From Pirellulales bacterium (GTDB lineage Bacteria; Planctomycetota; Planctomycetia; Pirellulales; JALHPA01): a DNA stretch of 64,000 bases. Of this stretch, positions 9,319 through 19,093 are shown piece after piece. Each line of letters begins with the position of its first letter. The first letter of the stretch is position 1. The notes beneath the pieces were generated by a model. It had not been told where the DNA came from. It saw only the letters and a list, made by a program, of their open reading frames with translations, and made no database searches. A program made the position numbers and the translations under genes. Location of the stretch: the NCBI GenBank assembly GCA_033762255.1, contig JANRLT010000029.1, positions 62,001 to 126,000 of the forward strand, in the 5' to 3' direction.

Positions 9319-9872
9319 CTTTGCGGGACCAGCAACAATTCCAGATAACTGCGCCGCTCGGAATGCACTAATTCCAGGGTTTGGGCCAATTCCCCCAGGA
9401 TGGCCTTGGCGGTGGAAAGCTCCCCATCGGTGGCCATCAGTTCGATTTCTAAAAAATTCCCCAGGCCCACGACTTCATCCCAGGCCAGGGTAATTTTTTT
9501 GTCTTGAAAGAGTAATTCGCCGGGTGTGCGTCGTTTGCGGACTTCTAGCACGGGACAAAAGCCAAGCGCTTCGAGCAATTCGTGGTAGCGATCAGGCAGG
9601 TGGACGCCGGGGGCCAGCGGCAGTTCGATTTCGCGGCGGGTTTTGGTGGTGGCGTCCAGCTTTGGTCCCTTATACGTCACCCAGTTTTCGGTATCGACGC
9701 TGCGGAGGCGGAGCGCCTCGTCTGTCACGGCAAAATCCCGTGCGGGATGATTAAAATAGCGGTCCACCTGCTCAAGGGAATGACCCCATTCCGCCCCTAG
9801 TCGTGACAGGCGATTGCGCAGGGCCAAAGGATCTTGGATTGGAAACTTTTGTTCGACTTCCCAGAGAATCAT
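9315..9872 (-). CDS. CYTH domain protein (class IV adenylate cyclase-like)
   Basis: Triphosphate-tunnel-fold protein of 185 residues. The N-terminal EVEQKF is the CYTH signature ExExK, and alternating charged strands follow (EALRLRSVD, WVTYKGPKL, RREIELPL, KITLAWDEVVGLGNFLEIEL). Relatives are class IV adenylate cyclases (CyaB), thiamine triphosphatases and tripolyphosphatases. The sequence does not tell these activities apart; the pattern with GLGxFLEIE is closest to CyaB-type proteins. Convergent with rlmN, sharing CTAG as both stops. Confidence 0.82.
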   Translation of the reverse strand: MILWEVEQKFPIQDPLALRNRLSRLGAEWGHSLEQVDRYFNHPARDFAVTDEALRLRSVDTENWVTYKGPKLDATTKTRREIELPLAPGVHLPDRYHELLEALGFCPVLEVRKRRTPGELLFQDKKITLAWDEVVGLGNFLEIELMATDGELSTAKAILGELAQTLELVHSERRSYLELLLVPQS

Positions 9873-10241
9873 GAGGCACCCCTAGAAAACTGGTGGAAGC
9901 ATAAAAAATCGCGAGTTAGACCCCGCTACTCCCCCCACGGCCTGGATTATACCGGATTTTACGGGGGAGAGCGCGTACCGCTTCACAAGAGTCCCGTGAG
10001 CAAGTCCCCGGGGTGGCGTGCCAACCGCCAAAGCTGGTCAGATTGCCGAAATTGCGCAAACCAAACAATCCGCTTAATCCAGAAAAATCGGACAAACCGC
10101 AAAGATTCTCGCAAACCTATCTTTTTTCTAACTGTTCTACTTTGCCAAATCGTTATTCCGATGCAAAAGTTTGTCGTGGCAATGCGCAATTGATGCCCCT
10201 CCCCCCGCCAAACCCCTGATTCTTTGCCCGAGGTTCTTACC

Positions 10242-10697
10242 GTGGCCAAAACCAAGAAAAGCTCCGCGAATTTGGTAACCCTGGACCGTCGCACCACCAA
10301 GACCCGCCGCCAGGATGCCGTCCCCGCGAAATCCAAAACCAGCACCAAACCGGCCGCCACGTCCAAGGAAGTCCCCCCGCCGCTGGAACGCCGGGCCAAG
10401 GTAAACCGCCGCCGCCAAATCGATCCCACCACCTGCGAACGCGAATACACCGATGACGAGGTGGAATTCATGCAGGCCCTGGACCTCTATAAACGTAAAA
10501 GCGGCCGGATGTTTCCCACGTGCAGCGAAGTGCTGGAAGTGATCCGGAACCTGGGTTATGTCAAATTGCCCCCCAGCGCAGCGGCCGTCCAGGAAACATG
10601 GGGAACTCCCGTCATTAGCCAGGCGGCCCTCGCCGCACCGTACATCTCGACGGGACTGGAAGGGGCCTTTGCCGTCACGGAAGATGACGACGAGTAA
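10242..10697 (+). CDS. conserved hypothetical protein, basic N-terminus and acidic tail
   Basis: Unknown protein of about 151 residues. The first ~70 residues are Lys/Arg/Thr/Ala-rich and look disordered. The remainder contains a probable helical module, [20 protein letters not shown] then [18 protein letters not shown], that I recall as recurring in planctomycete genomes without assigned function. The tail is acidic (TEDDDE). The start is probably the GTG at 10242, with GAGG eight bases upstream; an in-frame TTG at 10224 is less likely. A repeat copy (10708-10921) begins just after the stop. A nucleic-acid-binding role would be guesswork from charge alone. Confidence 0.65.
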   Translation: MAKTKKSSANLVTLDRRTTKTRRQDAVPAKSKTSTKPAATSKEVPPPLERRAKVNRRRQIDPTTCEREYTDDEVEFMQALDLYKRKSGRMFPTCSEVLEVIRNLGYVKLPPSAAAVQETWGTPVISQAALAAPYISTGLEGAFAVTEDDDE

Positions 10698-10707
10698 CCC
10701 GCCTCGA

Positions 10708-10921
10708 CACTCAGCCCGCAGCGTGAGCCAGGGATCTTAGCCCGCCGCGTCAGCCAGGGATTCTCGTGCAGGGGTGCTCAGAATAGCAGGTTGGGATTTG
10801 CCACCTTTGTATCTTTAAATAGATATAATCAAATCCAGCGCCATCCCAACTGGGGTGGCTGCTATTAACAGGAAAACGCGGAGGGAACTGTTGTTTCACC
10901 CCCCGCGTGAGCCAAGGAATA
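10708..10921 (-). repeat. dispersed ~210-bp repeat, copy B
   Basis: Inverted copy of the repeat at 5091-5326. On the minus strand it reads from CTCACGCGGGGGGTGAAAC through GTTAATAGCAGCCACCCC to CTGCTATTCTGAGC and then two copies of the CCCTGGCT-ACGC-GCGGGCT motif. In this copy TTGGGAT...ATCCCAA is a perfect complement, whereas copy A has a G-T wobble. Confidence 0.85.
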
Positions 10922-10970
10922 GACCTACTCGATGCGGTAGAGGGTAAATCATGGATGCTAATATTATCCC

Positions 10971-13900
10971 TTACGGCACATAAAGGTATTCCTTCATGTT
11001 GATCACGGCATGGCACAGGTCATTCCAGGCCTGGATTTGCGGTTTTTCCGTTTTTGCCTCTTGGTAAACCGCGACTTGTCGTGCGAGAAACTCTTGTGCC
11101 AGGGTCACCTCCGGGGCTGTCGCCGGGCGACCAAAAATTTCGGCAAACATTCGCTGGATGCGGGCCTCTTCATTTTCAGGCAGCCGCTGCGTCAGCCGCA
11201 ACGCCCAGCGCTCGGCCTGCTGCTTGACAAAGGGATCATTCATCAGGATCAGGGCTTGCGCCGGAACATTTGAGATATTTCGCCGACCCACGGTGCTAAA
11301 TGGGACCGGGGTGTCAAAGGCTAAATTGAGGGGTGATAAAAAGTTTCGCCGGATGGCGACGTAGATGGAACGCCGTCCCTTGGCATCCAGGGGGCCGGAT
11401 TCTCCCGGGCGCCCCCGGCCTGTCATAAATTCCGTCAAATGCACCGGCATCGGGGGGCCATATTCGGCGGTCGATAAATACCCCGACAACTGCAAGAGCG
11501 TGTCATGGATGACTTCCCCCGCCAGGCGCCGTGGCCGCTGCGCGTGTAAATACGTGTTTTGGGGATCGGCGGCCTGGGCCGCGGCCACCGGGACGGAACC
11601 GCGCTGATACGCCTGGGTCAGCATGATGCGCCGTATCAGCCGCTTGCGCGAGTAGCCATCTTGGGCAAAATCACGGGCCAACACATCTAACAATTCCGGG
11701 TGCGTGGGGGGCTGGCCCAAGACCCCGGCATTATCCACCGTGGGAAAAATTCCGATCACAAAGAGCTGCTGCCATATGCGATTCACCGCCGTCCGGGAAA
11801 AGAGGGGATTGGCGGGGTCAATGGTCGCCTGGGCGAGTTCCAACCGGCCGCAATGGGCGGGAGACCAGTGGGGATCTGCTTCGCCAGCCAGGGCGGCCAA
11901 AAAGCGACGGGGGACGGTCTCGCCCGTTGTTTTGGGATTTCCCCGTAACAAGATTCGATCCGCGCGCCCTGGAGCGTCGATCGCCGCATGCACGGTGTAC
12001 GTGGGAGGGACATCGCGCAGGACCTCTTCGACACGCAGGCGCTGGCGCTGGAACTGCTCGAGCAAATCTTTGTCGGTCAATAGTTCCCCAGGGAGCAACC
12101 GCGCGGATTGTAACGTAATAAAGAGTTCGGCCAACGCCGCCTGGCCAGAGAGGCGATTTTCCCGCGCGGCCGCAACCAGGCTGCGCAGGACACGCTGGTA
12201 ACGCGTTTGCCAGCCAGCGATTGTTTTGAGTTCCGCCGGTTCCACATTGGCCGAAAAGAGCGAACGCAATTCCGCCCGCTTTGCCCAGTTCTCGGGCGTG
12301 ACGCGGATCTCGTCCACCGCCAGCCAGCCATCTCCCGGATCGACCAGTTCCAGATAGCCCGTCATTCCGACATACTTGTTCAGGTCCCCCGCGATTGTCA
12401 CGGTGTGCCAGTTTTCGTTATTGATATTTTGAATCAGTCCCCGAAAAAGCAATGACTGATGGGCATCCATGCGATAATTCTGCACAACCAGGCGTATCTG
12501 GGCGTTTTTTCCCGCGGCGCGCACAAAAATCTGACTGCCAGTAATGGGAAAACTGGCGGAGCGTAATATCCCCTGAAAGCGCGGATGCAATCGCCGCGAA
12601 TCGGCCACTCCCGGAAGAAACGCCAGAAGCAATGATCCTTCGGTGGCGGAAGGAGGGGAAATTTTTTCCGTGGGGATAGGCTGTGTTAGCCAATGTTCTC
12701 CCAGATTTGTCGGCCCCTGGCCAAATGCCTGGCCCAGCACGCGCCACTGGCCAAAGTCCGCGTGGGAAAAATCTTCCCAAGGTTGTAACGGTGTCTCCGC
12801 GGGAGGAAGTTCTGGCGGGGGGGGAGCCTGTTTATGCAAATAAATCTGCCGCGCAAACCAAAGTGGATGCTCTGGATCCTCCGTCAAGGGAGATTTGAAC
12901 GCCCCTACCCAAGCCGCGACCAGGGAAGGCTCAACCTTTGCCGCCAGGGCGGCTTGATCGATAGCCTCGGTCGTGGCATCGGGAGCCAGAGTCCAGGCCA
13001 CGCCGAGCGCGTCGGCCAGTTTGGCGGCATGATTTTCCTCCAGGCGGGTCCAATGCTGTAGGGAAGTCTTGCGCGCCAATTGTTGGTGTTGTTCGATCAT
13101 GGCGGCGGCGCGGGTGTTTGCGTTATGGGGGTCCTGAATGGCCAGCCCCTCTTGCGTGCTGCGCATAATTCCCGTCAGCGCGGTATAGTCCCGCGCGCTG
13201 ATCGCGTCAAATTTGTGGTCATGGCACCGCGCGCAGGCCACGGTCAGGCCGAGGAATGTCTTGCTATACACATCCAACATATTGTCGATGCGGTCCGCCT
13301 CGTGCTGGCGGACATCGACCGGGGCGTGCGTTTGTTCGTGCAAAAACCAGAAAGCGGTGGCCAGAATTGACTCGTTTGTCCCTTCCGTCGGATGCAGTCG
13401 GGGCTGTTCCAGCAAATCCCCCGCGATGTGCTCGCGCGCAAATTGATCATAAGGCACATCGGCATTGATGGCCCGGATCAGATAATCGCGGTAGCGCCAC
13501 GGCTGATGAATATCAAAGTCAAATTCGTGGCCGTACGTCTCGGCATAGCGGACCAAATCTTGCCAGTGCCGGGCCCACCGTTCGCCAAAGCGGGGGGAGT
13601 CCAGCAGCTCATCGAGCAGCTTGGGCCAGGCGGCGGGGTCGGTATCGGCCACAAACGCCTCCACCCGTTCGGGGGGCGGTAACAATCCATGCAAGTCATA
13701 ATATGCCCGGCGAATCAGTGTCCGGCGATCCGCCAGTGCCGCGGGTGCGAGGCCCCGCTCTTGCAATTTGGCCATGATCCATAAATCAATTGGGTCGGTT
13801 TCTTCGCTAGCTCCGGGAATGGTCGGCGGGGGGGGCGTGGAGAGCGGCTGCCAGCACCAGTGCGCCTCTTTACGTGCCTGCAAGTCAAACACCGGGGCGT

Positions 13901-14408
13901 TGGGTACGGTCGGCGCGCTTTCTTCCGGCCAGGCCGCCCCGTCGGCAATCCATTTGGTCAAAATGGCGATCTCCTCCGCAGGCAGTTTGTTCTTGGGGGG
14001 CATCTGATAAATTTCGCCATAATTGATGACATCAATCAACAGGCTTTTGGCCGGGTCTCCCGGGACAATCGCCGGGCCGGTGTCCCCCCCCTTTAGTAAT
14101 CCCGCCCGCGAATCAACCACCAAACCCGCCTCTGGCTCCGCCAGCTTGTGGCTGTGGCATTCGCCGCAATGCTTGATCAACAGGGGGCGGACCGATGTTT
14201 CAAAAAACTCCAGTTGTGCCTCGGTAAATCGCGGGGCTTCCGGCTGTGGGGCGGGGGAAGCAGGCGACGGCGATGTCATGCCAGGCTCCGCGGCTCGAAT
14301 GACCGTTGCCAAGATGAACATCCAAATCAGGCAAGTCCCCCTCTCTAGTCGGCAATGTTGAAAAAAACCAGCGGCCCAGCGCGAATTTGGGGGGAGTAAA
14401 CTTTTCAT
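10971..14408 (-). CDS. PSCyt1/DUF1549/DUF1553 planctomycete cytochrome protein
   Basis: Large exported protein of 1145 residues with the standard planctomycete order: a signal/anchor segment (CLIWMFILATVIRAA, about residues 26-40), a PSCyt1 cytochrome c module with heme motif C81-GE-C84-H85, a DUF1549 (PSCyt2) domain at about residues 200-400 with a second CxxCH (C392-AR-C395-H396), a middle carbohydrate-binding-like region (about 540-720) and a C-terminal DUF1553 (PSD1) domain. The family is abundant in planctomycetes and often paired with DUF1501 proteins; no such partner is adjacent here. It is thought to act in periplasmic electron transfer or polymer degradation, but no reaction is established. 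Confidence 0.9.
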   Translation of the reverse strand: MKSLLPPNSRWAAGFFQHCRLERGTCLIWMFILATVIRAAEPGMTSPSPASPAPQPEAPRFTEAQLEFFETSVRPLLIKHCGECHSHKLAEPEAGLVVDSRAGLLKGGDTGPAIVPGDPAKSLLIDVINYGEIYQMPPKNKLPAEEIAILTKWIADGAAWPEESAPTVPNAPVFDLQARKEAHWCWQPLSTPPPPTIPGASEETDPIDLWIMAKLQERGLAPAALADRRTLIRRAYYDLHGLLPPPERVEAFVADTDPAAWPKLLDELLDSPRFGERWARHWQDLVRYAETYGHEFDFDIHQPWRYRDYLIRAINADVPYDQFAREHIAGDLLEQPRLHPTEGTNESILATAFWFLHEQTHAPVDVRQHEADRIDNMLDVYSKTFLGLTVACARCHDHKFDAISARDYTALTGIMRSTQEGLAIQDPHNANTRAAAMIEQHQQLARKTSLQHWTRLEENHAAKLADALGVAWTLAPDATTEAIDQAALAAKVEPSLVAAWVGAFKSPLTEDPEHPLWFARQIYLHKQAPPPPELPPAETPLQPWEDFSHADFGQWRVLGQAFGQGPTNLGEHWLTQPIPTEKISPPSATEGSLLLAFLPGVADSRRLHPRFQGILRSASFPITGSQIFVRAAGKNAQIRLVVQNYRMDAHQSLLFRGLIQNINNENWHTVTIAGDLNKYVGMTGYLELVDPGDGWLAVDEIRVTPENWAKRAELRSLFSANVEPAELKTIAGWQTRYQRVLRSLVAAARENRLSGQAALAELFITLQSARLLPGELLTDKDLLEQFQRQRLRVEEVLRDVPPTYTVHAAIDAPGRADRILLRGNPKTTGETVPRRFLAALAGEADPHWSPAHCGRLELAQATIDPANPLFSRTAVNRIWQQLFVIGIFPTVDNAGVLGQPPTHPELLDVLARDFAQDGYSRKRLIRRIMLTQAYQRGSVPVAAAQAADPQNTYLHAQRPRRLAGEVIHDTLLQLSGYLSTAEYGPPMPVHLTEFMTGRGRPGESGPLDAKGRRSIYVAIRRNFLSPLNLAFDTPVPFSTVGRRNISNVPAQALILMNDPFVKQQAERWALRLTQRLPENEEARIQRMFAEIFGRPATAPEVTLAQEFLARQVAVYQEAKTEKPQIQAWNDLCHAVINMKEYLYVP

Positions 14409-14596
14409 AAGGTTTGCTTTGGTAATAATTAACAGCAGGGGAAAGACGCCGACGCGGATGGTCGGTAATAATGGCGGGAATCGGCTCGCAAAGGGGCTAT
14501 AGCTATTTTAAAGCAACTTTTGCCGCCAAGCACTAGAAAAATGCGCTAAATGCCAGTCAATTGGCGTTTGTTTCCTTTCCCCCGCCCCCGGATTGT

Positions 14597-15763
14597 ATGT
14601 CGCGAATTTATTTGGATCACGCCGCCACCTCTTTTCCCAAACCACCACAGGTCTATGCCGCGGTGAACATGGCCCTGCGCGAATGGGGAGTCGCCGCCGG
14701 ACGGGGCACCACCCGCGAAGCCGTGGAAATCAACCGTATGCTCAGCCAAACTAGGCAACGGCTGGCTGAACTGTTAAATGCGACGGATCCCTGTGGCGTG
14801 GTATTTACTCAAAATGGGACCGCCGCGCTTAATCAGGCCCTGCATGGTTGGCTGCGTCCCGGAGACCATGTCATTTGCACCGCCGCCGATCATAATTCGG
14901 TCTTGCGCCCCTTGGCTTGGATGGCGGAGCAGACGGGTGTCTCGGTCACTTGCCTGCCGTGCTCCAGGAGCGGCTGGGTCGATCCAGATGATTTTTCCCG
15001 GCATTGGCATTCAAATACCCGACTGGTCACGATTTCTCACGCCAGTAATGTTACCGGCGTGGTCCAAGATGCCGCGGCGATAGGAAAGCTGGCGCAGGCT
15101 CGAAACACGGTCTTTTTGCTGGATGCGGCGCAAACACTGGGTTGTGTGCCGATCGATGTGCACGGTTGGGGAGTGGACCTGTTGGCGGCTCCCGGACATA
15201 AGGGATTATTTGGCCCCCTGGGAACGGGAATATTGTATGCCAGCCCTCGCTGCCAGGCGGAGTTACGCCCACTGCTTCAGGGTGGGACGGGCACCGTCAG
15301 CGAAAGCGAACAACAACCCGCCGACTGGCCGGAACGAATGGAGTCCGGTAATTTGAACGTTCCGGGAATCGCGGGACTGCTGGCGGGGGTAAATTGGGTG
15401 TTGGAGACGGGAGTCGCACGAATTCACGCCGACCAGCAACAACGGCGGCGGGATTTTGTGGATTTATTGCGTTCAGCCATAGGAGAACGGGTCAGCCTGT
15501 TTGGCTGCCAGTCATTGTCAGAATCGGTGGGGATTGTTAGCCTGAACGCGACGGACTGGGAACCCCAGGATCTGGCCGTGGTCCTGGATCAGCAATCTCC
15601 CCGCGTACAAATTCGCGCTGGCTTGCACTGTGCCCCGCGGATGCATGCCACCCTGGGAACAATTTCCCGGGGAGGAACCGCCCGCTTTAGTTGGGGACCG
15701 CTGAACACCTGGGAAGAATTGTCGCTAACGGGCCACCTGCTGCAACGACTTTTGACTTCGTGA
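14597..15763 (+). CDS. class V aminotransferase, cysteine-desulfurase-like (SufS/NifS family)
   Basis: PLP enzyme of 388 residues. Hallmarks: the N-terminal YLDHAATSFPKP, the PLP-contacting TQNGTAALN and HNSVLRPL, the aspartate in LLDAAQTLG and the Schiff-base lysine in APGHKGLFG. A C-terminal cysteine-containing GLHCAPRMH and RFSWGP match the cysteine desulfurase family with unknown physiological partner. The likely reaction is sulfur transfer from cysteine, but selenocysteine lyase or another type is possible. The ATG at 14597 directly precedes the conserved YLDHAA block; an upstream TTG at 14561 would add a proline-rich tail. The cysteine-cluster gene follows 22 bp downstream. Confidence 0.85.
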   Translation: MSRIYLDHAATSFPKPPQVYAAVNMALREWGVAAGRGTTREAVEINRMLSQTRQRLAELLNATDPCGVVFTQNGTAALNQALHGWLRPGDHVICTAADHNSVLRPLAWMAEQTGVSVTCLPCSRSGWVDPDDFSRHWHSNTRLVTISHASNVTGVVQDAAAIGKLAQARNTVFLLDAAQTLGCVPIDVHGWGVDLLAAPGHKGLFGPLGTGILYASPRCQAELRPLLQGGTGTVSESEQQPADWPERMESGNLNVPGIAGLLAGVNWVLETGVARIHADQQQRRRDFVDLLRSAIGERVSLFGCQSLSESVGIVSLNATDWEPQDLAVVLDQQSPRVQIRAGLHCAPRMHATLGTISRGGTARFSWGPLNTWEELSLTGHLLQRLLTS

Positions 15764-15785
15764 TCAATTTAATTTGTTAATTGTG

Positions 15786-16205
15786 ATGAGCAAACAACCC
15801 TGGTATGCCGAGACGGGATTGCGTTTTACCTGCACGCAATGCGGCGATTGCTGCACGGGGACGCCGGGTTTTGTTTGGCTTAACGCCGCCGAGAGTGCCG
15901 CTATGGCCCAGCGGCTCAATCTTTCCTTGGCCGAGTTTCACGAAACCTACACCAAAAAAGTAGGTGCTCGCCGCTCCCTGATCGAGCGGGAAAATGGCGA
16001 CTGCATTCTGCTCGACCCGGTTACTCGTGGTTGCACTGTCTACGAGGACCGGCCCCGCCAGTGCAAAACCTGGCCCTTTTGGGATTCCAATATCGAGTCC
16101 CCCCAAGCCTGGGCCGAGACCTGTTCCGCCTGCCCCGGTTGCAACCACGGCCGGTTGTATACTGTTAGCGAAATTCAAACCCAAGCGGCGGTGATCAAGC
16201 TTTAG
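15786..16205 (+). CDS. YkgJ-type cysteine-cluster protein
   Basis: Protein of 139 residues from the CxxCxxCC zinc/iron-chelating family (YkgJ, UPF0153). Visible cysteine clusters: FTCTQCGDCCTG near the N-terminus, a single Cys in GDCILLD, TRGCTVYEDRPRQCKTWPFW, and CSACPGC near the C-terminus. The function is unknown; the fold is thought to hold an Fe-S or zinc centre. Starting 22 bp after the cysteine-desulfurase-like gene, it probably shares its transcript, which fits a desulfurase/Fe-S link but does not prove it. No Shine-Dalgarno is obvious. Confidence 0.85.
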   Translation: MSKQPWYAETGLRFTCTQCGDCCTGTPGFVWLNAAESAAMAQRLNLSLAEFHETYTKKVGARRSLIERENGDCILLDPVTRGCTVYEDRPRQCKTWPFWDSNIESPQAWAETCSACPGCNHGRLYTVSEIQTQAAVIKL

Positions 16206-16522
16206 ACCTCTTGCCAGCCGGGACTTTGCCATGGCCCTTTTTACATGACAATGCCTCTTCATGAATTAAAAATCCAACTAAACAACGCCAGTCACCCAAA
16301 TTGCCCCTTCTCTCTGGTTTTCTAGTTTTTCCCTGTTTTATCGGTTGTTGGGTTGATGACCTGGAATTTATGAGTTTCCACGGATAAAACGCCTAAAAAT
16401 TGCCTGCGGTTACCCGCAATGCGCTGTTTAACAGTGGCTATACCCCCGATTTTTGACGGGGTCGGCAAGTAAATTGCGTACAATCGGCAGATATGGTTAC
16501 GTTCGCTGGGTCCCTAATTTGC

Positions 16523-16551
16523 TTGACACTAATGCTTATGCCACCTACACT
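16523..16551 (+). promoter_or_regulatory. sigma70-like promoter of the HU gene
   Basis: TTGACA (16523-16528), 17-bp spacer, TACACT (16546-16551). Transcription would start near 16558 and give a leader of about 108 nt before the HU start at 16666. The hexamers are close to consensus; this is among the best housekeeping promoters visible in the window. Confidence 0.6.
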
Positions 16552-16665
16552 TGTAGCATCCCGCTGATTTTGCAAATGACGTTAAGTTGCATAGTTAAGG
16601 GAGTTTTTGGGACATCTCAGGCCTATTGCAGGCTTGTCACAGCATGCCGGGAAAAGTGCTTTACC

Positions 16666-17034
16666 ATGACCAAGAAAGACATTGTCAAAACGATTGCCGA
16701 CCATAGCGAGCTAACACAACTCAAAACCAAAGAAGTTGTGCAAAAGACGTTTAACGAGATCGTCAATATCCTGGTGGCGGATCGGCGGATTGAATTGCGT
16801 AATTTTGGCGTTTTTGAGGTCAAAAAGCGGGCGGCACGCAAAGCCCGGAACCCCCGCACCGGCGATAAAGTCTTTGTGGATGAAAAGTTTGTGGTGACGT
16901 TTAAGCCCGGAAAAGAGATGGAAGAACGCGTGCGTGAACTAGAACGAATGGAAGCCGCCAAGAAAGCAGCCGCCAAGGTCGCCACCGAGCATAACCATGC
17001 GGAACCTCCCCCTTCCGTCCCCGAAACTCCCTAA
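16666..17034 (+). CDS. HU/IHF family DNA-binding protein with C-terminal tail
   Basis: Nucleoid protein of 122 residues. [20 protein letters not shown] and [13 protein letters not shown] form the helical dimer base. [20 protein letters not shown] is the beta-arm with the signature RNPRTG, and [10 protein letters not shown] closes the fold near residue 87. The last ~30 residues ([20 protein letters not shown]) are an extension rich in Ala/Lys and then His/Pro, absent from ordinary 90-residue HU proteins. The ATG at 16666 matches the HU N-terminus; a longer frame upstream overlaps the promoter and is rejected. It probably bends DNA non-specifically or acts as an IHF-like architectural protein. 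Confidence 0.9.
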   Translation: MTKKDIVKTIADHSELTQLKTKEVVQKTFNEIVNILVADRRIELRNFGVFEVKKRAARKARNPRTGDKVFVDEKFVVTFKPGKEMEERVRELERMEAAKKAAAKVATEHNHAEPPPSVPETP

Positions 17035-17556
17035 TTTATCATCTTTTATTCATCACTTGCCTGTCGGGGTGGTGCCTTCGAGTCCTTACTCTTTGGCTCT
17101 TCACCGCTTGGTATAAATTCTAAGTCGCTATCTGGTCATGATTTAGCACTGGGCCAGGGGCTGATCGCCACAGTTCAATGACATTTCTCGTAGCGCTTTC
17201 CTGCTAGCGCGCTTTGGCAATCTGACGCGCCATACCAAAAGAGTTTTTTGTCTCTTTTAAGATAAAAATACGCCTTGTTTTAAGTCTATAAATGCCAAGT
17301 GGTTATCGACACAGGCTAAAAATTCTGGGAAATCCGCAAAATCGATTTAATCCCTACGATCGGATCATCCGATAATTATTGCGACATCAGTTCCCCAACA
17401 CATGGGGGACGGGTTGATTTGGAAGAGTGATCAGGCGTCATTTTTCACTGGATCAGCCCCGGGAAGCGAAATTCGGACGGGACGACCGAACAAAGCACAA
17501 CGACGGCGGATTCGCCACTTTGTTGGGCAGCGTCAGAATTCATGAAGGACCACACC
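17035..17556. other. gene-free intergenic region
   Basis: About 520 bp between the HU and small lipoprotein genes. No credible ORF, no strong hairpin with a T-tract and no repeat of the families listed elsewhere. It may hold the lipoprotein promoter, but I see no convincing sigma70 hexamers. Confidence 0.5.
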
Positions 17557-17775
17557 ATGCATAAAATGATTTTAGCAGTGTTGTTGGGAGCCACCCTGGT
17601 TGCAAACACGGGTTGTATCATCCCAATTTACTCTGGCGATCCTATGCGTCGTGCGGGGCAATTGCTGAATACCTCTGAAGATCTGCGTCAAATTGAGGAC
17701 GATTGGGAACGGATTTGGTTCCTGGATCAGCCGTCGCACATGTCGCTTATGCGGACGCATGGCGGTATTCTATAG
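17557..17775 (+). CDS. small predicted lipoprotein
   Basis: A protein of 72 residues. A short hydrophobic signal (MILAVLLGATLVANTGC) ends in a lipobox-like VANTGC, so it is probably lipidated and anchored in a membrane. The mature part, with MRRAGQLLNTSEDLRQIEDD then WERIWFLDQPSHMS, is of a kind I recall in many planctomycetes, always small and without assigned function. The ATG at 17557 is chosen because AAGGA lies eight bases upstream; an in-frame ATG at 17542 is the alternative. It stands alone. Confidence 0.75.
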   Translation: MHKMILAVLLGATLVANTGCIIPIYSGDPMRRAGQLLNTSEDLRQIEDDWERIWFLDQPSHMSLMRTHGGIL

Positions 17776-17821
17776 GTTGACTCCGTTGGCAATAAATCAT
17801 CCTCGGCTGGCGTAATTTGCG

Positions 17822-18820
17822 CTAGCCGGCCAGCAATCTCCAAACTTCCGTCCCGGCGATCTGCCGTGCGGCGACCATAGCCAGCCACACGCCCAAAAGC
17901 GCGCTCCCCAGTCGCCGCGCGCTGCGGACGGTCGCGTCATTGAGGGAATTCCCCCCAAAGGCCAACTCAAATAACCCCGGCAAAACCGCGAAACTTCCCA
18001 GCGCCCCCGCCACCAGCAGGCACGCCGCGAGCGGGGATTCTCCCAAGTAAAGGTTTTGCCAGTTTGTGGGCAGCAAGAGTAAATTAGTCAGCCCCGTCAA
18101 TATTTGTAACAGAATCGCCGCCAGGGCCAGTTGACTTCCGCTGCGCAGCGCTCTCAAGGCGGCCATCTCGCCGGTTGGTCCAGCGGTCGCCAGCCTTTGC
18201 GGCATATGTAACAACGTTACCCCGACAGATAATAGCATCGCCCCCCAGTGATGAATCACACGGCCCCAGACATCGGCGCGGCCCAGCAATGTACGATAAA
18301 GATCGCGGGTGAGGGGATCGTTTGCCAGATTTGCCGTGGTGATCAACGTGGAAAACATGACAAACAGCAGGGGAAAGTGATAGGTGGTATTGGCCCCCGC
18401 CAATAGATTTAAGACGGCGGACCCCCAGCCGGGGAATGACATCTCTTCTTTATGGCGTCGCGCATCCAGCCACAATGCCAAAAGTTGACACGCTAGTGAG
18501 AATCCCAGCGTTCCCAGCATGGATGCCCAGCGCGTGCCCCAAAGTCGCGTCATCGCCGCGGAAACAGATAAGTCTGGATCGCTCGCGAATGCCGCATGCA
18601 CACCCCACAGCAAAAATCCCAATCCCACGCCTAAACTCAGCGCTGCAAGGCTAACCCCAGCCAGACGCCGGATGACCAACAGCCGCGCGGTTGCCTCCGC
18701 CGGCGCTAATTTGCGAAAAAATGCCACAAGTTCCCAGATTCCCGCGACCAACGGTCCCACGCTTCCCACGCCCACCAGGACCAGGTGCAAAGTCAAAACA
18801 GGGATGATCAACCAGATCAT
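17822..18820 (-). CDS. polytopic membrane protein of unknown function
   Basis: Hydrophobic protein of 332 residues with about eight predicted transmembrane helices spread along its length (for example LIIPVLTLHLVLVGVGSVG at the start and LAAILLQILTGLTNLLLLP near residue 235). Several histidines lie in or next to helices (GVHAAF, TTYHFPLL, VIHHWGAM, TLLHMPQ), compatible with heme or metal ligands as in b-type cytochrome membrane subunits, but I do not recognise the family. No operon partner; it converges with the small lipoprotein gene. Confidence 0.6.
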   Translation of the reverse strand: MIWLIIPVLTLHLVLVGVGSVGPLVAGIWELVAFFRKLAPAEATARLLVIRRLAGVSLAALSLGVGLGFLLWGVHAAFASDPDLSVSAAMTRLWGTRWASMLGTLGFSLACQLLALWLDARRHKEEMSFPGWGSAVLNLLAGANTTYHFPLLFVMFSTLITTANLANDPLTRDLYRTLLGRADVWGRVIHHWGAMLLSVGVTLLHMPQRLATAGPTGEMAALRALRSGSQLALAAILLQILTGLTNLLLLPTNWQNLYLGESPLAACLLVAGALGSFAVLPGLFELAFGGNSLNDATVRSARRLGSALLGVWLAMVAARQIAGTEVWRLLAG

Positions 18821-19093
18821 GGGCGAGCAGAAATTGGTTAAAAAAGCGATTAAATGAACGCCGTAGGACGTAATTTTGAACGTTGTGTTATCCGGCTAGC
18901 AATTTGCCAAAAAGGGACGTAAACTAATTTTAGTTCAGCAAGGGCTGATTGTCATGCGGGCAGTGTGTGGCAGAGGCAAAATTGGCAGTAAGAGCAAAGA
19001 TAGCAGTCGTGTGTAGATTGCAGGGAGCAAGTTGATTACAGAGGGCAAAAAGCTGAACTTTCATTCTGCATTCATACTTCTAAATTTGACTTC

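Noticed and set aside
16453-16665. Long N-terminal extension of the HU protein
   Set aside because: It covers the TTGACA-N17-TACACT promoter, and the HU fold begins exactly at the ATG at 16666.
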